A DNA stretch of 64,000 nt from Agelaius tricolor (taxonomy: Eukaryota > Chordata > Aves > Passeriformes > Icteridae). This document shows positions 1 through 13,325 of this stretch, piece after piece. Each line of letters opens with the position of its first letter. Positions within the stretch are counted from its first letter, which is position 1. The stretch is taken from contig JALJCS010000002.1 of NCBI GenBank assembly GCA_023055355.1, positions 79,069,001 to 79,133,000 on the forward strand, in the 5' to 3' direction. Under the pieces are notes generated by a model. The model was not told the origin of the DNA, ran no database searches, and saw only the letters and a program-made list of their open reading frames with translations. The position numbers and the translations under genes were made by a program.

Positions 1-767
1 CAAAACACTAAAACACTTTTTTTTTCCTTGTTAAACTGTGTACAGTGCTCTTCAGAAATAAATAGAGGTCTCTGTGCTAAAGAATGTCATCTAATGTACC
101 CCCCTCAAACGTGGCCTTGATAAAGGGTACACACAGCTAGAGGGGGAGGAAACACAAAGCCAGGGTTATAGTTGAGGAGAGTCATACCAGAAATAAACTT
201 GTTCCTCTGTGATTTGCATCAGGCACTGTGCCTCTGCCTTGTACACTGTTAATCTGTTTTATTTAACTTTTTCTTCTCTTCACTTTCCATTTTGTGAGCA
301 GAAGGTCAACGTAAGAGCAAGAATAGAGCGCGTAGGAGTGGGAAGCTAGTGTACTTAGGGCTGGAGGAGGCATTTTGGGAAATGTTGCCAAACTGACATG
401 AATGATGCTATCTGTTCCATGGTACTGAGAGACTTACAGTGACTTGTTTGTTATTTATCAGGGATAAAGAGGGGTAAAGTCTAAGTGAGAGAGGAAATCA
501 TTTGTTTAACTACTTCAGTTACTATCTGGGACTAAGCAGGGAAATTTTTTCTGACAGTGGTGTGATCATTTACAAATGTTTTCAGTCCACTTTAGAAAAT
601 AAATCAAGACTCTACTCTTCCCCAACCCCCACCTCCCACTGCCACTCCACCTTCCCTGACAGTCACAAGCCCCCTGAAAATACTGTGAGAAATTAGATTC
701 AATGGATCCGAAAACTTGGAAAATGAAAACACTTACTCAAAATGTAGGAGATCCAGATTTTAATTAA

Positions 768-797
768 TTCTCTGCCTAGTTCAAACCAGGCAGAGAA
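768..797. repeat. Perfect 10-bp inverted repeat with 10-nt loop
   Basis: TTCTCTGCCT at 768-777 and its exact complement AGGCAGAGAA at 788-797. Isolated in AT-rich intergenic sequence. Confidence 0.8.
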
Positions 798-2050
798 ATA
801 ATTGCAGAGAAGGCTTGCAGTAGAGCCTTAAGGTTATATTGCTTTATTACAAGGGTGTGTGCTAATCAGTTATGTCTTCCCATGTGTTGGACCAGGAATC
901 CCATCCTGGAGCTAGAAAACTTGCCTTAACAGGCAGTCCATCAAAACTGATATACTACCACAAAAAGCTTGGGTTTTGGCAAATCAATATTTATCAAACC
1001 AGTTTCACTGAAAAATTTTCAAGCAGCTTCATTGCTGATGGAGATTTAATGAAGCAGAGTGCCTATTGTGCATGTTAATTCTCATTGAATCAGGCTTAAA
1101 GAAATGACTGTAGGCAAGGAAGACAAACTAACTAGGCCACATCATCCAGACATAAAAGTCACAAAACAAATGCTTCCAAAGGCATGAATGTTTTGCAAGA
1201 AAACCCTGAAAAGGCACAAAAAAACCATCCAGAAAGATTCTGTTCTTTTAGATGAGCACTAGTCAGGTAACCTTTGTCTTGTGCATTGTCTATTTGGAGT
1301 CCAAGTAACTTCCTTGGAGGTTTGCACACCTTTCATTTGCTTACTCTTCAGATGTTAGTAGTTTAATGTAAACAGACTGTAAGGAGCACAGACAACATGC
1401 TGAAATACTGTTCATCAAAAGCTGGCCAGACCTACAGCCAATTTTCATCATTTGTATAGTCACAGATCCTGGGGCTGGACTGCAGGTTGATACATCCTGC
1501 TTGTAACCATGGGCTGATTCAGCCATAAATGTTGAGAGTCCACCAGCATCCCTTCTGACCCAAATTCAGCATCAAGGAGAACATTCTCCTTCTGTACCTT
1601 ACTGTACTGAATAAACTTGGGAGCACCTGAAGGAAAAAAAAAAGGTGGTATATTTCTATGGTTTCTCTTCTTGTATCAGGGGTCATGATGATTTGGGGTG
1701 TTTCATTCTGTCATTCTGGATACATCAATCAAGGTGACAAAGCTTAGAGAAAATGGAAAAGGAAGGGCAGAGTATTGTGGTTTGCAATATGTAGGGAAGA
1801 AAGTAATCCTAGGGCTATTTTATAAAGTTCTGGTTTTGGATTTGACACCATGCAATGGCTGCTTGAGCCTGTAAACACAGTGCCCACAACTTGTTTTTGT
1901 TCTGATTAAGATATAAACAATGACCAGATTCTGATATGCCTGAAAATACAACTGACAAAACCAACCAACCTAAGGACAAAATTGTCCAAAATCTTATGAC
2001 TTATATATTTAGTAAAGGCAGCTTGTGGGACTCGAATGATTATAGATCAT

Positions 2051-2071
2051 CATCCAACATCTTGTTGGATG
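2051..2071. repeat. Perfect 9-bp inverted repeat with 3-nt loop
   Basis: CATCCAACA at 2051-2059 and TGTTGGATG at 2063-2071 around TCT. May be chance. Confidence 0.75.
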
Positions 2072-4805
2072 TTTGAGAGGCTTCATCAGCTGTGTGGAAA
2101 TTTATGCTCCACTATCAACTATCTCTTGATCTCTTTGGTTTCCTGCTGATGAGTTTGGTTCTCTGTTGAGTTGGGTACCTTGAGGGATGGGTGGGAGCTT
2201 TTTCTGGTCTAACACAGGGATGGCACTCTCGGAGAACCTCAGGTCTGCACTAGAGCTTACAAGCCCTTCTTGGGATGCTCCTACCTCCCCTTTCCCACTC
2301 CTATTCCCCTCAGCTTTTAGCTCTAAACAGAAAAGCTGACCCAGGTTCCAGTGTAGGTATCTGCTGTGAGGCAGGAGAACAGAAGAGCACTGAACTCTCA
2401 CAAGGAGCTGGGGCTGCAGACTCAGGGAGCTGCTGGATGTTTTATGAGGAGCAGTACTGACCCCTGGACCCCATCTGGTAAACAAACCTCAACTGTGTGT
2501 AACTTCTGCTCACTCAGGTGAGCATTATAACTGCATTACAACTTTCTGTTTCTAACTTTTGCATTTAGCAAGAATGTCCTGGGTCACACTGAGTGTTTTA
2601 TATTTTCTTGTGAACACTTGGATTGAGAATGTTTCTCTGTCTGTTAGCCTGCAGGCTTTCAGTTCTACTGAAGACACCTTTGGCACATAATGGCACCAGG
2701 CCTTCAGAGAGGCCTAAGAGATACTTATTGCTATTGTTTTCCATGCAATCACTCAGAGAAGCTATCCAAAAATGTAGGGCATTCACATATGTAGTCAGAG
2801 ATGTGATAGAAATGAAATACTCAATGTGGCTTGTAATTGTGTTTATCTAAGCGCAGCCTCTTCCTGTGTCAGAACAGATTTTTGCAAACAAGAGGGCAAT
2901 GATTCAGTTCCAGGGGAAGACTGACAAAATAAACCTCAGCTTCTACTGACCTGATGCAGAGCTGAACAGTGTCCTACCCTGGGAAAATATTTCCTGCTTC
3001 ATTATCATAAATATTTGTATAATTCCTTCTGGGAAACATGTCTTCTTCAGAAAACTAAACATGCTGCTCCCTGACATAAATTTAACTGTTTGTTTACACA
3101 TGAGAGATTATGGGCATGTACCCAGCCTCAGATTTTTGCATTCTTATCTCAGACATTTCTGTCTTTTAGAGTTCTTTGCTCTCCTCCTAGAGATCACATC
3201 ATGTCTTGAGCTATGGAGCTCATTTCTGGCTCTGGAATTTGGTGCTCTTTGGAGACTTGTTATTTTGGGCTGCAGAAATAGGAACCAAATATAATGTTCT
3301 GCCTGGAATCACATTTCTTTGCTGCCTAGTTATACCCTTCCCATCCTGGTTTGAGGCTCCTTTCTTAAAAAAAAATCGTGTAACCAATTAAACAGAGGAT
3401 TGCATGGCTAATGAAAGTATTTCTATTTAGAAACAGACTGGACACACTGCTGGGAACTGAAATAGCAGTGGTGTGCAGTCTTTTGTGTTTGCTTTCTAAG
3501 TTTATAGTGTGGATTAGTGGCAAAGTGGTGCACAAATTGCCCCAAGAGAATAGATATACTCCACACCATGCCAAACTGAAAAACTGATTCTGTTCTCTTT
3601 AACACCTCTTAAGAGAACAGAAAAGTGGCTGACATGGCAACACAAACTGACAGAACCTTGTACAAAGCCTTGGATTAGGGCAAAGCTGAGCTTTGCTTTC
3701 CAGCATGCTCTGAGACCCTTCAATGAAGTGATGAACGGTGTGGAGTGCTCTGGAAAAAGCAATGTGATGGGGCAGACATAGTCACAGGAGACGGCAGATG
3801 TCAGGCTTGTGTCCAGGAGAAAACCCTGAAATGACTAAGTGGTACATAGGTGATGTGCTGATCTGTGAATTTTTTATGAAACCTGTTTATCCTGCAGAGC
3901 AACAGCAAAACTTCAAACCTCAGGCTCTACCAGTCCTACTTGATCTTCCTCTCCTGGTCCTAGAATTCAGTTGATGTGTCTTGCATTGCCCATGTTGTAG
4001 GTTAACCTTATAGGTTCTTATTATACAGATCATCTAGATTTATAATTGTTTAATTTCTCTTTTTTAGTTCCTTTTCAGTTCAAACTCTGCTGCATACCTT
4101 CTGAAGAGTGCTAAGGCCAAATAGCTTTTAGCTCTTCCTTTGGCAGTTTGCAAAATAAACTCCAACAAACCAGGAGGCAGCTACCTGCCCAGCAAAATCC
4201 AGCTAAAAGGGAGGGCAAAGATGTGAGGAACATGAGAGAGCAGGAAAACAGAGAAAACTTGAAACCTCCCTCTAAGCCCAGAGGCTCCTGGCCTTGGTCA
4301 TTGCCTGAACTCTGCTACCAAATGTGTCTCAAAACATCTGTCCTGCCCAGTGAACTCTATCTATGTCCTAAGTTGTTCCCTGCTGTTTGGGGACGCACAG
4401 TGTTGTGCAATGTGTTGTAACATTGGTTTCATGTCTGTGTGGGTGTCTTTCTGGCAAGAAAAAGAAAGTTTTGAGCCTCATTCTCCCATCTTCCTAGTTA
4501 TTGTCTGCCAGACTGTTTGCTAGTGTAAAGGAGGCAGGGTGATGGTTGTGGCTTATTTTCCACTTGACAGCATAACAAAACTAAAGAAAAAAACTTCTTC
4601 ACTCAGTTCATACTCAGAAAGACATTTGTTTTGTTGTGGGTTTTTTCTGGTTTTTGTTTGTTTGTTTTTTTAACCTGCTAATGAATTAAGTCTTTTTACA
4701 AGTTCAAGTTTTGTGTAATGAAGAAAGATTTTGAAATTACAAGGTTTTCCTACTCGGTGATAGCTACTGCTGGTACCTCTGGAGATATTGACATGTGATT
4801 TGGAA

Positions 4806-4899
4806 ACTGGAAGGCTGGGTTCACTCCCCAGTTCAAACTGGAAGGCTGGGTTCCACTCCCCAGTTCAAACTGGAAGGCTGGGTTCCACTCCCCAGTTCA
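4806..4899 (+). repeat. 32-bp minisatellite, three copies
   Basis: Three near-identical head-to-tail units (4806-4836, 4837-4868, 4869-4899), each starting ACTGGAAGGCTGGGTT and ending CCCCAGTTCA. The first copy lacks one C; the others are identical over their shared length, so the expansion is recent or homogenised. Confidence 0.95.
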
Positions 4900-7800
4900 T
4901 ATGCTCACCTCTGAATTGTGGATACTTGCGTAGGTGTACAGTGTGATGTCATTATGGCTGGGTTTTAGTTTAATAGTGCTTTAACTTATAAAGTGCATTA
5001 CTAGCACAGGCTGGATAAAACGACTGCTGTGACTTCTACCAACTTGGAGTAATTCACCTCACTTGGAATAACTGCCGAGCCACCTCTGGCAAGGAAAAAA
5101 AATGAGCTACAGGGCTTATAAAAAGATATCTGAGTAGTAATGACTTTGTCATTGATGGAAACTGTTGAGAACCACAGAGCCTTCTGTATTTTTCCCTGAG
5201 GCAGGATTCTCCTAGACTTCACATTTTTGTTTGCCTCATCCCCACATGGGAAGTGATGCCTACCTGGATGCTTTGCTTTTTAATCTACCTGCTCTCTGGC
5301 TTCAGCAATATAAGTACAGATATAGAAGAAAGATTCATAAATCAGCACAGTAATTCTCATCACCAAAAACTGGGGCATGGTTTTGTTTAATCTGTGGAAT
5401 TTTATGACAGCATTCAAAAGAATTTATGAGTTTACAAGTGAGATTAAATCAGTTCCAAAGACAGTGTCGGACCGTGTCCAACAGTATCAGTAAAACATTA
5501 TGTAGCACTGTCATTTCTCCAAGTGTTTTGGAGATTCCAGCTTTATTCTTATGGGTTTCAAGGTCACTTTCAGTCTAAGGGACAGGAAATTGCCACAATC
5601 TACTAGGTGCTTGCAATTTGGTCAGAGCAGCATGAGTTGGGAGCAAAGAGTAGATCCTGCAGGTTCTTGTGCTGTTCTGTGGTAAAGAGGTCTTACTCCT
5701 TGAGTGGTTAAAAGCATCCTTAACTAGTTTCTTACCAGAATTAGTTAAGAATAAACCTGAATTTATGAGCAGTTGGGTTAATGGTAAGAGATTATCTCTC
5801 ATTAGCTGGTCCTTGGCTTTACAGCACAGAAGAGGTTTGCCATGCAAAGCATCCACAGTTTTGCATCAGTTGCTCTCTTTGCAAAGACCAACAACTTAAT
5901 CAAAAGCAAAAAGGCTGTGCAAAGAGCAGGGAGAGCATGAATGTACAACCCATCATAAAGATCTGACTGCTCTTCTCCTTCTTCACCTCTTTTCTTTACT
6001 GGTGCAGTATATGTCTTGATCCCCTGGCAATGAAAATGGCTTCACTCAGAGAAGGAGGCTCTTTGGCTGATATCAGAGGTGATTCCAGCTTCATGCTGTT
6101 GACACGGCCCATTTACTGTCGAATGTGTGCTTACACTCCAGCCATGCTGTTGCATGCACATTCCTGGGCTTGGATTTGTGCCCTTCCTGCCCACAGTCAG
6201 TGTGTGCCCACCATGGCTTGGCTGCCCACCCTCGTACCCGTGCAGCAGGATGGCACAGCACCTGCTCACAGAGGTGGGAAGCCAATTTCACAAGGGGACA
6301 GATGAGCACTGGAAATGGATTTTGACTTGCATTCTGCTCAATGCTGCCTCTGCCAGTTCCCCAGCTGGAACTGGCTAATTTTCAACTGTAACTTAAAAAA
6401 AAAAATAATTTCTAGGCTTAATCAATCTGAAAGAGAATTACTGTGAATAAGCACTAGGAAGATATTCACATGTTTTACTTTAAGAAGAATTTGTGGTGGG
6501 GAATGAGTCAGTAACTGAATGCTTAGTGACAACTTCCTCAGATGTGATGAGTGTGCCTGCTGTCATGCTCTGCCTACAGACAGGCACATGTCCAGTGAGT
6601 GCTGCTCCATGGGGGCTGGGCAGGCAATGGAGTCAGAAACTGAATGCTGAGCTGCCCTTTTTCAAGGAAACAAAGGGCAAGAGATGAGATTTGATGACTA
6701 GAGCCCCTGAACGTCAGGGCAAACATTATGGCTTTTTACCTCTGAAGATTTGCATCAGTCAACACCTAATAAATAGTAAATAACAGGGACCCACAATAAC
6801 AGAACAAGGAAAGAAGGGAATTATCAATCTTGAAAAGAAAGCAGGGATGAGGCAGTGAGAAGTTATGATTTATCTGTTTTTCTAATTACATGAGATTAGA
6901 ACCAGACTAGAAACATCTGCTGCTTTGATTTTGCTGCTCCTGGGATTCCTCAGTCCTTTCCTCGTAAGTGGAAGATTTCAAGTGAACAGGATCTGGCCTG
7001 AAGAAATCCATCAAGCTGTATTCATTACTTAGGCTTTCTGTTTGTGCTGATTTAAAGATTTGGCCATTTTGATTTTCTTTGGATTAGATGAGCTCAAGGG
7101 AGCTCTCCAAAGGAACGTGTCATTGGTTTTCTGTTCGTGGTTTTGTATGTGATGCAATTCAATAAAACTTCCATGTAGGCAGTCATTAATTGTCAAACCC
7201 AAAAATACCCCTAAACTCCTGTCTGCAATTATCCTTACTGTGCTATATTTGGGACACGTTATGGTTTCTATCATTAAGAAGGCCTCCTTGTAATTCCCCA
7301 TCATGGATAAAACATAGCCACAAAAATGATGCATATGCACAAAATATAAAGTGAAATTATGGGTTTCTATACTGAAATGGAACTAGCGATGATGCATATG
7401 CCAGACACGAATGACACACAGAACAGAACTGTTGGTAAACAGGGGGAAAACTATAAATATGCTTAAGACGAGACATCACACATTGTTTCAAGTGACAAAC
7501 TTTGCACTAAAAGAAAGAAAAAGATCACAAATCTAGACAGACAGCTCTGCTAAAAGTTATATAGCTGCATGATTCATTCCCCAAAGAAATCAATGTCAGG
7601 ATGACATTTTTCTTCAGGCAATACTGGCAACTGCTCGTAATTTGGGTAAACTTTCTCTGCCCTCTAAAAACAAACCATCAAACCAAAAGGTAACCACTGA
7701 AACAGCTACCACTCAACCAAAAAAAAAAGTGTTTTGAACTGAGCACAACATAAAACTGCATGAGTCAATCTACCGTAAACTTTCAGCAAATAGGATGTGT

Positions 7801-8077
7801 CACCAAGATCAACTTCGGTGTTTCCAATGAGCATAGGCTCTACAGCAGGCTTTTTAGAAACAGACTTTGCTCCAAATAGTAATTCCCTGCTTTCAATAAA
7901 CCCTGACTGGGTGCAACCAGTTATTTCTTCTGATACACACGGCCAAAATAACTGACACGTAAACAGAAGCCTATGGAGCTAGATTATTTACAGGGATTAT
8001 GTATAGCATTCAGAGCTTTTAAACCAGAAGGGATCATTACACTGATACAGGCTGGGTGATACAGGCTGGGTTCCGAC
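4900..8077. other. Intergenic, no gene recognised
   Basis: No recognised gene. A locally GC-richer stretch at about 6090-6300 gives overlapping open frames on both strands without family resemblance. A minus-strand frame of 103 codons (7029-7340) was compared by eye with C-type lectins because of the expected neighbour COLEC10, and was not accepted. A small direct duplication of TGATACAGGCTGGG occurs near 8044-8071. Confidence 0.65.
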
Positions 8078-8253
8078 TGTTGTGGTGGGGGTGATGTGAG
8101 AGGCAGAGAACGCCTTGATACTGTGTAAGCACTGCCTAGCAGTAACTAAAACATCCCTGTCTTATCAACATTGTTTCCAGCACAAATCCAAAACACAACC
8201 TCATATCGGCTACTGGGAAGAAAATTACCTCTATCTCAGTCAAAACCAGCACA
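8078..8253 (-). mobile_element. Truncated endogenous retrovirus LTR, 5' (U3) part only
   Basis: On the minus strand this starts TGTGCTGGTTTTG and matches the beginning of the adjacent longer LTR for about 170 bp, including the GGATTTGTGCTGGAAAC-type, TTGATAA and CAGTGCTTACACAG-type segments. It then loses similarity near 8078. It resembles a solo-LTR family common in birds. No retroviral internal region is seen. Confidence 0.7.
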
Positions 8254-8255
8254 CC

Positions 8256-8855
8256 TGTTATTGTGGCTCACCCCAGCCAGGAACTAAGCCTCAGGCAGCT
8301 CCTTACTCACTCTCCCCCCTGCAGGAGTGGGGAGAGAATCAGCAGAGCAAAAGCCAGAACACTCGTGGGTTGAGATAAAGACAGTTTAATAAGGAAAGCA
8401 AAAGCTTTGTACAATTGTGAAGCAAAACAAGGATCAGTTCACTGCTTCCTGTGGGCAGGCAGGTGTTCAGCCTTCCCCAGGAGAGCAGGGCTCCATCACG
8501 TGCAATGGTGACTCGGGACAACGAACACCATCACTCAGAGGTCCCCCTTCTTCCTGCTTCCTTCCTTCCTTCCATTCCTGAGCATGATGTCATATTGTTT
8601 GGAATATCCCTTAGGCCAGTTTGGGTCACCCATGCTGGCTGTGTCTCCTCCCAGCCTCCCAGACACCCCCAGTTTCCTTGCCACCACCATGATCATACGA
8701 AAAGCAGAAAAGGTCCTGGCTCTGTGCAAGCCCTGCTCAGCAATAACAGAAGCATCTCTATATTATCAACTTTTGTGCTCAGCACAAATCCAAAACACAG
8801 CCCCACAGCAGCCACTGTTAAGAAAATTATCTCAACCCCAGCCAAAACCAGCATG
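8256..8855 (-). mobile_element. Endogenous retrovirus solo LTR, near full length
   Basis: About 600 bp. On the minus strand it begins near 8853 with TGCTGGTTTTGGCTGGGG and ends near 8256 with a CCACAATAACA terminus. An ATTAAA signal (8385-8390, minus) precedes a conserved segment ending in CTCAACCCACGAGT. The position where relatives have a TATA box carries a CCTT-rich simple sequence instead (8555-8576), so promoter function is doubtful. No gag, pol or env sequence adjoins it, hence a solo LTR. Family assignment is from memory. Confidence 0.7.
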
Positions 8856-9388
8856 TGTACGTAACATAAGACCAGGAATTTCACATCATGATTCCTGCTT
8901 AGAGATGCTGGTGGTGATTGGAAGAGGTGTCATCCCTATATCACTACTTCGAGTGAGTGAAAATACAAGTACCCTGTTATAATGCTTAGTTACCATTTTT
9001 TTGTAACCTGCTGGATCTTCTGAAATGCATATTTAGTAAAGTGTATTTATTATATTCACCTGTTTAAATAAACAATTTTATTTGAAGAATGTATAACTTC
9101 CTATCAATTTTAGGCCCAAATGCCAACTAGTTCTACATCCTTTTTCCTAAAAGCTGATTTATCTCATTATGTATTACAGTTAGGGAGCAGCTTTCTTCCT
9201 GAAGTGTAACACTTACCAGTGAAGTTTTCCAGCCTACAGCCTACAGCAGTGCTCAGTCTGTTCCCGTTTGATAATAGTCCCAAGGTCCACTGCCTTAGAT
9301 TTCTGCAGCATATAGTGTCTTGACAACTCCACAGCTGTCTTACCTCTGTCTTCCATTTAGAGAGGTGGCTGAGATGTTGTTCTTATCA
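8856..9388. other. Intergenic between LTR fragments
   Basis: Sequence separating the minus-strand solo LTR from the inverted fragment at 9389. I see no retroviral internal coding sequence here; a short direct repeat of AGCCTAC occurs near 9231-9245. Confidence 0.6.
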
Positions 9389-9500
9389 ACATAGAGTTGA
9401 TAATACAGAGATGTTTTCATTATTGCTGAGCAGGGCTTACACAGAGTCAAGGCTTTTTCTGCTTTCCACATGGCCATGGTGAGGGAATTGGGGGTGCCTT
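9389..9500 (+). mobile_element. LTR fragment in opposite orientation
   Basis: The segments GTTGATAATACAGAGATG, GCTGAGCAGGGCTTACACAG and AGTCAAGGCTTTTTCTGC match the U3 part of the minus-strand LTRs at 8078-8855, but on the + strand. It is short and diverged, with both ends ragged. Confidence 0.55.
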
Positions 9501-12500
9501 GCTTTCCCAGTGACCTTGGTTGTTCTTACATGATGCTCCATTTTGTCTCTCTTGAAAAAAAAGGGAGTCTCAAACCGGGACAGAGTTAAGATATTTGCAA
9601 ATACCTTTATCTGAGGTTAAAACCTCAACATTCTGCCTAAATAACCTTTTAGATGACACAGACAATTTGCTTGACAAAAGGAAGAGTCATCCCCCATTAT
9701 GCAGGGGAAGACAATTTGGTTTGTAGATCCACTAGTGCAGTGGCTACAGAGAGAGCTAAGATGATCCTGTGAGTCAGTGTACATCCAGCAAAGCTAACAA
9801 CTTTTGGCACAATGCCACAATATTGCTTATGCAGTTGTTCCCAAGAACAGTTCAGCTCCTGAAGTTGTGACTGTATTTTTCCTTCGGCTGTATCTCATAA
9901 CTCCAGAGTGGAGTTGATTCTATTCGATTTACACGAATCATTTGTGTTTGCCCTGTGTGTGGGAGAAAGAAATTTCACTATGAATGAGAATAAGAAAGCC
10001 AGGTAGCTTTTTCAAACACACCTTGTTATACCTGATAGGTGTATGACAAGGGTTGGGAAGGATGCATGACACAAATGGAAAAGATATGGGAGCAACCAAA
10101 ACTATTCAATTTTTTCTGTGTGTGGAAAGAAGAAATAGGGTAAAGAGGAAAAAAAAAAGGGAGGCTACAGAACTGGAGAGATATTCTCCAGCACATCTTT
10201 CAATGCAAATGAATGAAAAGCTTCCATCAATTTCCCCAAGTATTGTACCAAATCCTTTATGAATTTAGAATGGAAAAAGGAGCACTTAAATATGAAGAGC
10301 CCACTTCACCTCTTCACCAGGTTAATTTCAATAGAATGATGTAAATTCACATCAGGGATGTGCAGGGATATGTAGAAGAACATAAGAATGGACATATCAA
10401 AGGTCCTTCCATTAAAAGTGACTGGAAAGTAGAAAAAATGCAGGGTGAAATCACATGACAAATAATATGATAAAGATAGTGAGACTGATGCAGAAAGGTG
10501 CCACTGAAGACAATTTTGTGCTTTTGCCCAACACTACCACTTTTTGTTGATAACAGCTTTTGTTTTGGCATGGCTTAGCAGTCTGTACTGTTTTCTTCAG
10601 AAGTTTCAGATGTTTCCAAAAAGGAGAAATCACAAAGAGGAGTTGTCACATTTAATGCAGATGAACAGCTTATCTATTGTCAACATCCCCATGAGGAAGC
10701 AAGGTATAGTTCATTTCACCTCCACTGGAGCAAAACAACAGATTGGATTATTCAGTCAATCATGCTGGAGGGCAGTAAAATGGGCCAACATTCTCAGTAT
10801 TTAGTCAAGTTCACAGAATTTTTCTAATTTGACTTGGTTTTTTGTAACACAGAAAATCCAATAAACAATAAAACAGTCTAAATGTCAGATTTCAAGTAAA
10901 GAATATTTCTGAATGTCAGAAGACCAGAAATTTGGTACTGTTTCTTCAATTAAACGGTTTATTTTTTAAAGTCATAGATGTATTTGCTGACCATCAGGGC
11001 TTTTCAGCTCTGATGGAAAATTCCTGACTACCTAACTACAAATATTACAGTTGGTATCTGCCAGAGACTGTGACAAATGCTACCAACAATTCAAAGAGTC
11101 ACCCAAAAATCAATTGTTGATATGACCTTATGGATACAAATTTTACAAATTACTAGCTTCTCAGCAATTTCAAAAGCTGGGCTGTGTCTTCCCTTAGCTT
11201 CCTGAGAAACTCTGCTATCATCTGCATCAGAGACTGAAACTGCATGCTCTCGATAATCACTTGGGAATTATTAGCATAACCTCTGTTTTTCTGTCCTTTA
11301 TTTTTATAATGCTCACTGACTGGAAAAATGAATAAACATGTAACTGTAAACGGCCCTTTGGAAAATCCAGAACTTTCACAGCAGAGTCATGTGGACAATC
11401 AGTTGTTCCCCATGTCTCAACTTTGTGGTGGTCTGGGAGGCGAAAAAGACCTTCCTCTGGTAACCCCCAAAGATAAATAAGTTAGAAAAATAGTTGTGCT
11501 TGCATATTTTTTTTCCTGACATCAAAGCATCTTGAGAGAGACGTGAGCTATTATGTGACATTATACTTTTTTTCTTCCTGTAATAGTGGTGGCAGATACT
11601 TAGCATTTATTTTGCACATTTAAAATTCACATTCATTCAGGAAGACAAGACAAGAAAACTGCTGAGGACTCCTCTCACCCTGTTGACAGTGATAGCACTT
11701 CTATTGGGAGAGTCTGGACCAGCAACTTGCAATTCATACGTGGGTATGGAGGAAAGGAGGAAATTTTTCTCCACCCTGTGGTAGGCTGTACCTTGAATTG
11801 CTTTAATCATCAGGGTGGCAGTTGTTCAGCCTGCACACCTGGGAGCCCTGGCCCATTACACCATAAAATGTTCTTGTTACTTCATCCTGAGAAGTTTTAA
11901 CATCTTTGGTGCTTCAGCAGGGCTTTGTCATGTGGTAGAGGAGTGTGCACACATGTATGTGGCAGGACAAAAAGGAAAAGCTCTTACTGTAAAAAGAAAT
12001 ACATAACTTTTGTCTTGCAAATTGTTTTTCTAGAGATGTTTCTGCCTCTCCCTGTCAAGCTCAGGGAAGCTGTGGCAGCTTGCCAGCATCTCAAGCCGAT
12101 GCTGGTGTAGCTCCACTGCAGCCAGCACAGCAGAAGAGGTTACAGAGATGCTGGAGCTGCTCTCCGGGGAATGGGGGCTGGGAAAGGCTCCTCCCTTTGC
12201 CCCACTTTAGGAGCCCTCTCCACCCCATTTTCAATCAGTTCTCTCCACTGGAAATAAGGTGTGTGTGTGTGGCTGGCACCTGAGTGTATAAATGCTTGCT
12301 CAAGAGCTGGCTATGTGCAGCTATCACAGGCAGTCAGAATCAATGTCCCACTGATGATGAGAGGTGGTTCCATGTGAACAGAGTGGACTTTCTTAAACAA
12401 AATAAATTAGCAATATACACTTGAAACTCACACTTTTTAGGTGTAAAATCAAGTCCTCTGAATTTGAGACTTGCCAGATATTTGTCTATCTGGCCAATCC

Positions 12501-13160
12501 AAATTAAGCCACTTTGTTTTGTACTCTGCTACAATCTTCAGTTGCCTTTTTCATGGACTCCTTCCTCCCTTGGGTCCTGATTCACATGAAGTCAGATCTG
12601 GTTACAAAATCAACACTTTGAAATAAGGAAGTACCCAACCTGGGGTTTCCCAAGAATCCTCCATTCTGCAATGTTGCACTCCTGCCTTTCCCCATTTAGT
12701 CATGCCCAGACTGAACACAAAGTGTCATAGTGTATAAAAGCTCCCATTGAATCCAATAACCTGAAAGGATCAATGATGTGCATGGACTGTGATTACCAAT
12801 ACAGCGTTGCTGCACTTAAAGGATCTGTCATCCCTTCATATGTACCTGTCACTTTTCCAGAACCTAAACCAGAGGCAAGTATAAACTCCAAGGCATGGGA
12901 AGGAGAAAAGCAAATAATAGGTGGGCTGTAAGCAGAAATTGAGTCTTTGTACTGAAGAGTAGAGCAGAATTGTAGGAAAACTGGCAGATACTTTAAAATC
13001 AATAGGAAGATAACCCATCCAGTCTCCAAATCAAATTATGAAGAAGATGTAAAAAACAGCTTCAGCCCTGAAGACTAAGTATTATAGACACTTCTTTATT
13101 TTTAGTTTTGAACCAGGCTTCTGAGCTGAGGCTTAGTAAACCTACTCCTTGATTTTCAAT
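9501..13160. other. Intergenic, no gene recognised
   Basis: AT-rich; short open frames only. A GC-richer stretch at about 12050-12240 lacks coding features. Confidence 0.7.
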
Positions 13161-13325
13161 TTCATAGAAATTCAATGTTGGAAGTGACCTTAAAGATCAT
13201 CCAGTCCAACTGTGAACCCAGCACTGTCACTGTAAGCCCTAAACCCTAAATCACATCAGCCAGTGCCAGATTCAGACACCTCTTAAACATTTCCAGGGTG
13301 TCATTTGTCACTGGCTTGCTGCCTG
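13161..13325 (-). mobile_element. CR1 LINE 3' fragment
   Basis: Reads in reverse as the conserved CR1 tail: the + strand has CATAGAAATTCAATGTTGGAAG, then the CTTAAAGATCATCCAGTCCAAC segment, then the stretch around CTCTTAAACATTTCCAGGGTG. 5'-truncated and diverged, as most avian CR1 copies are. Confidence 0.85.

Larger units (their letters stand above)
1..4805. other. Intergenic, no gene recognised
   Basis: AT-rich unique-looking sequence with two small hairpins (768-797, 2051-2071). Open frames are all under 130 codons, overlap on both strands and lack splice-flanked family motifs. No promoter or CpG block is seen. Confidence 0.7.

Noticed and set aside
7029..7340. 103-codon minus-strand frame loosely recalling a C-type lectin segment (VFLGLTIND)
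   Set aside because: Considered because COLEC10 is the expected neighbour, but the cysteine, WNEGEP-type and WND motifs of a lectin domain are missing.
13232..13250. Telomere-like CCCTAAACCCTAAA
   Set aside because: Lies inside a CR1 tail, where this wording is part of the diverged element; only two units, so not an interstitial telomere array.
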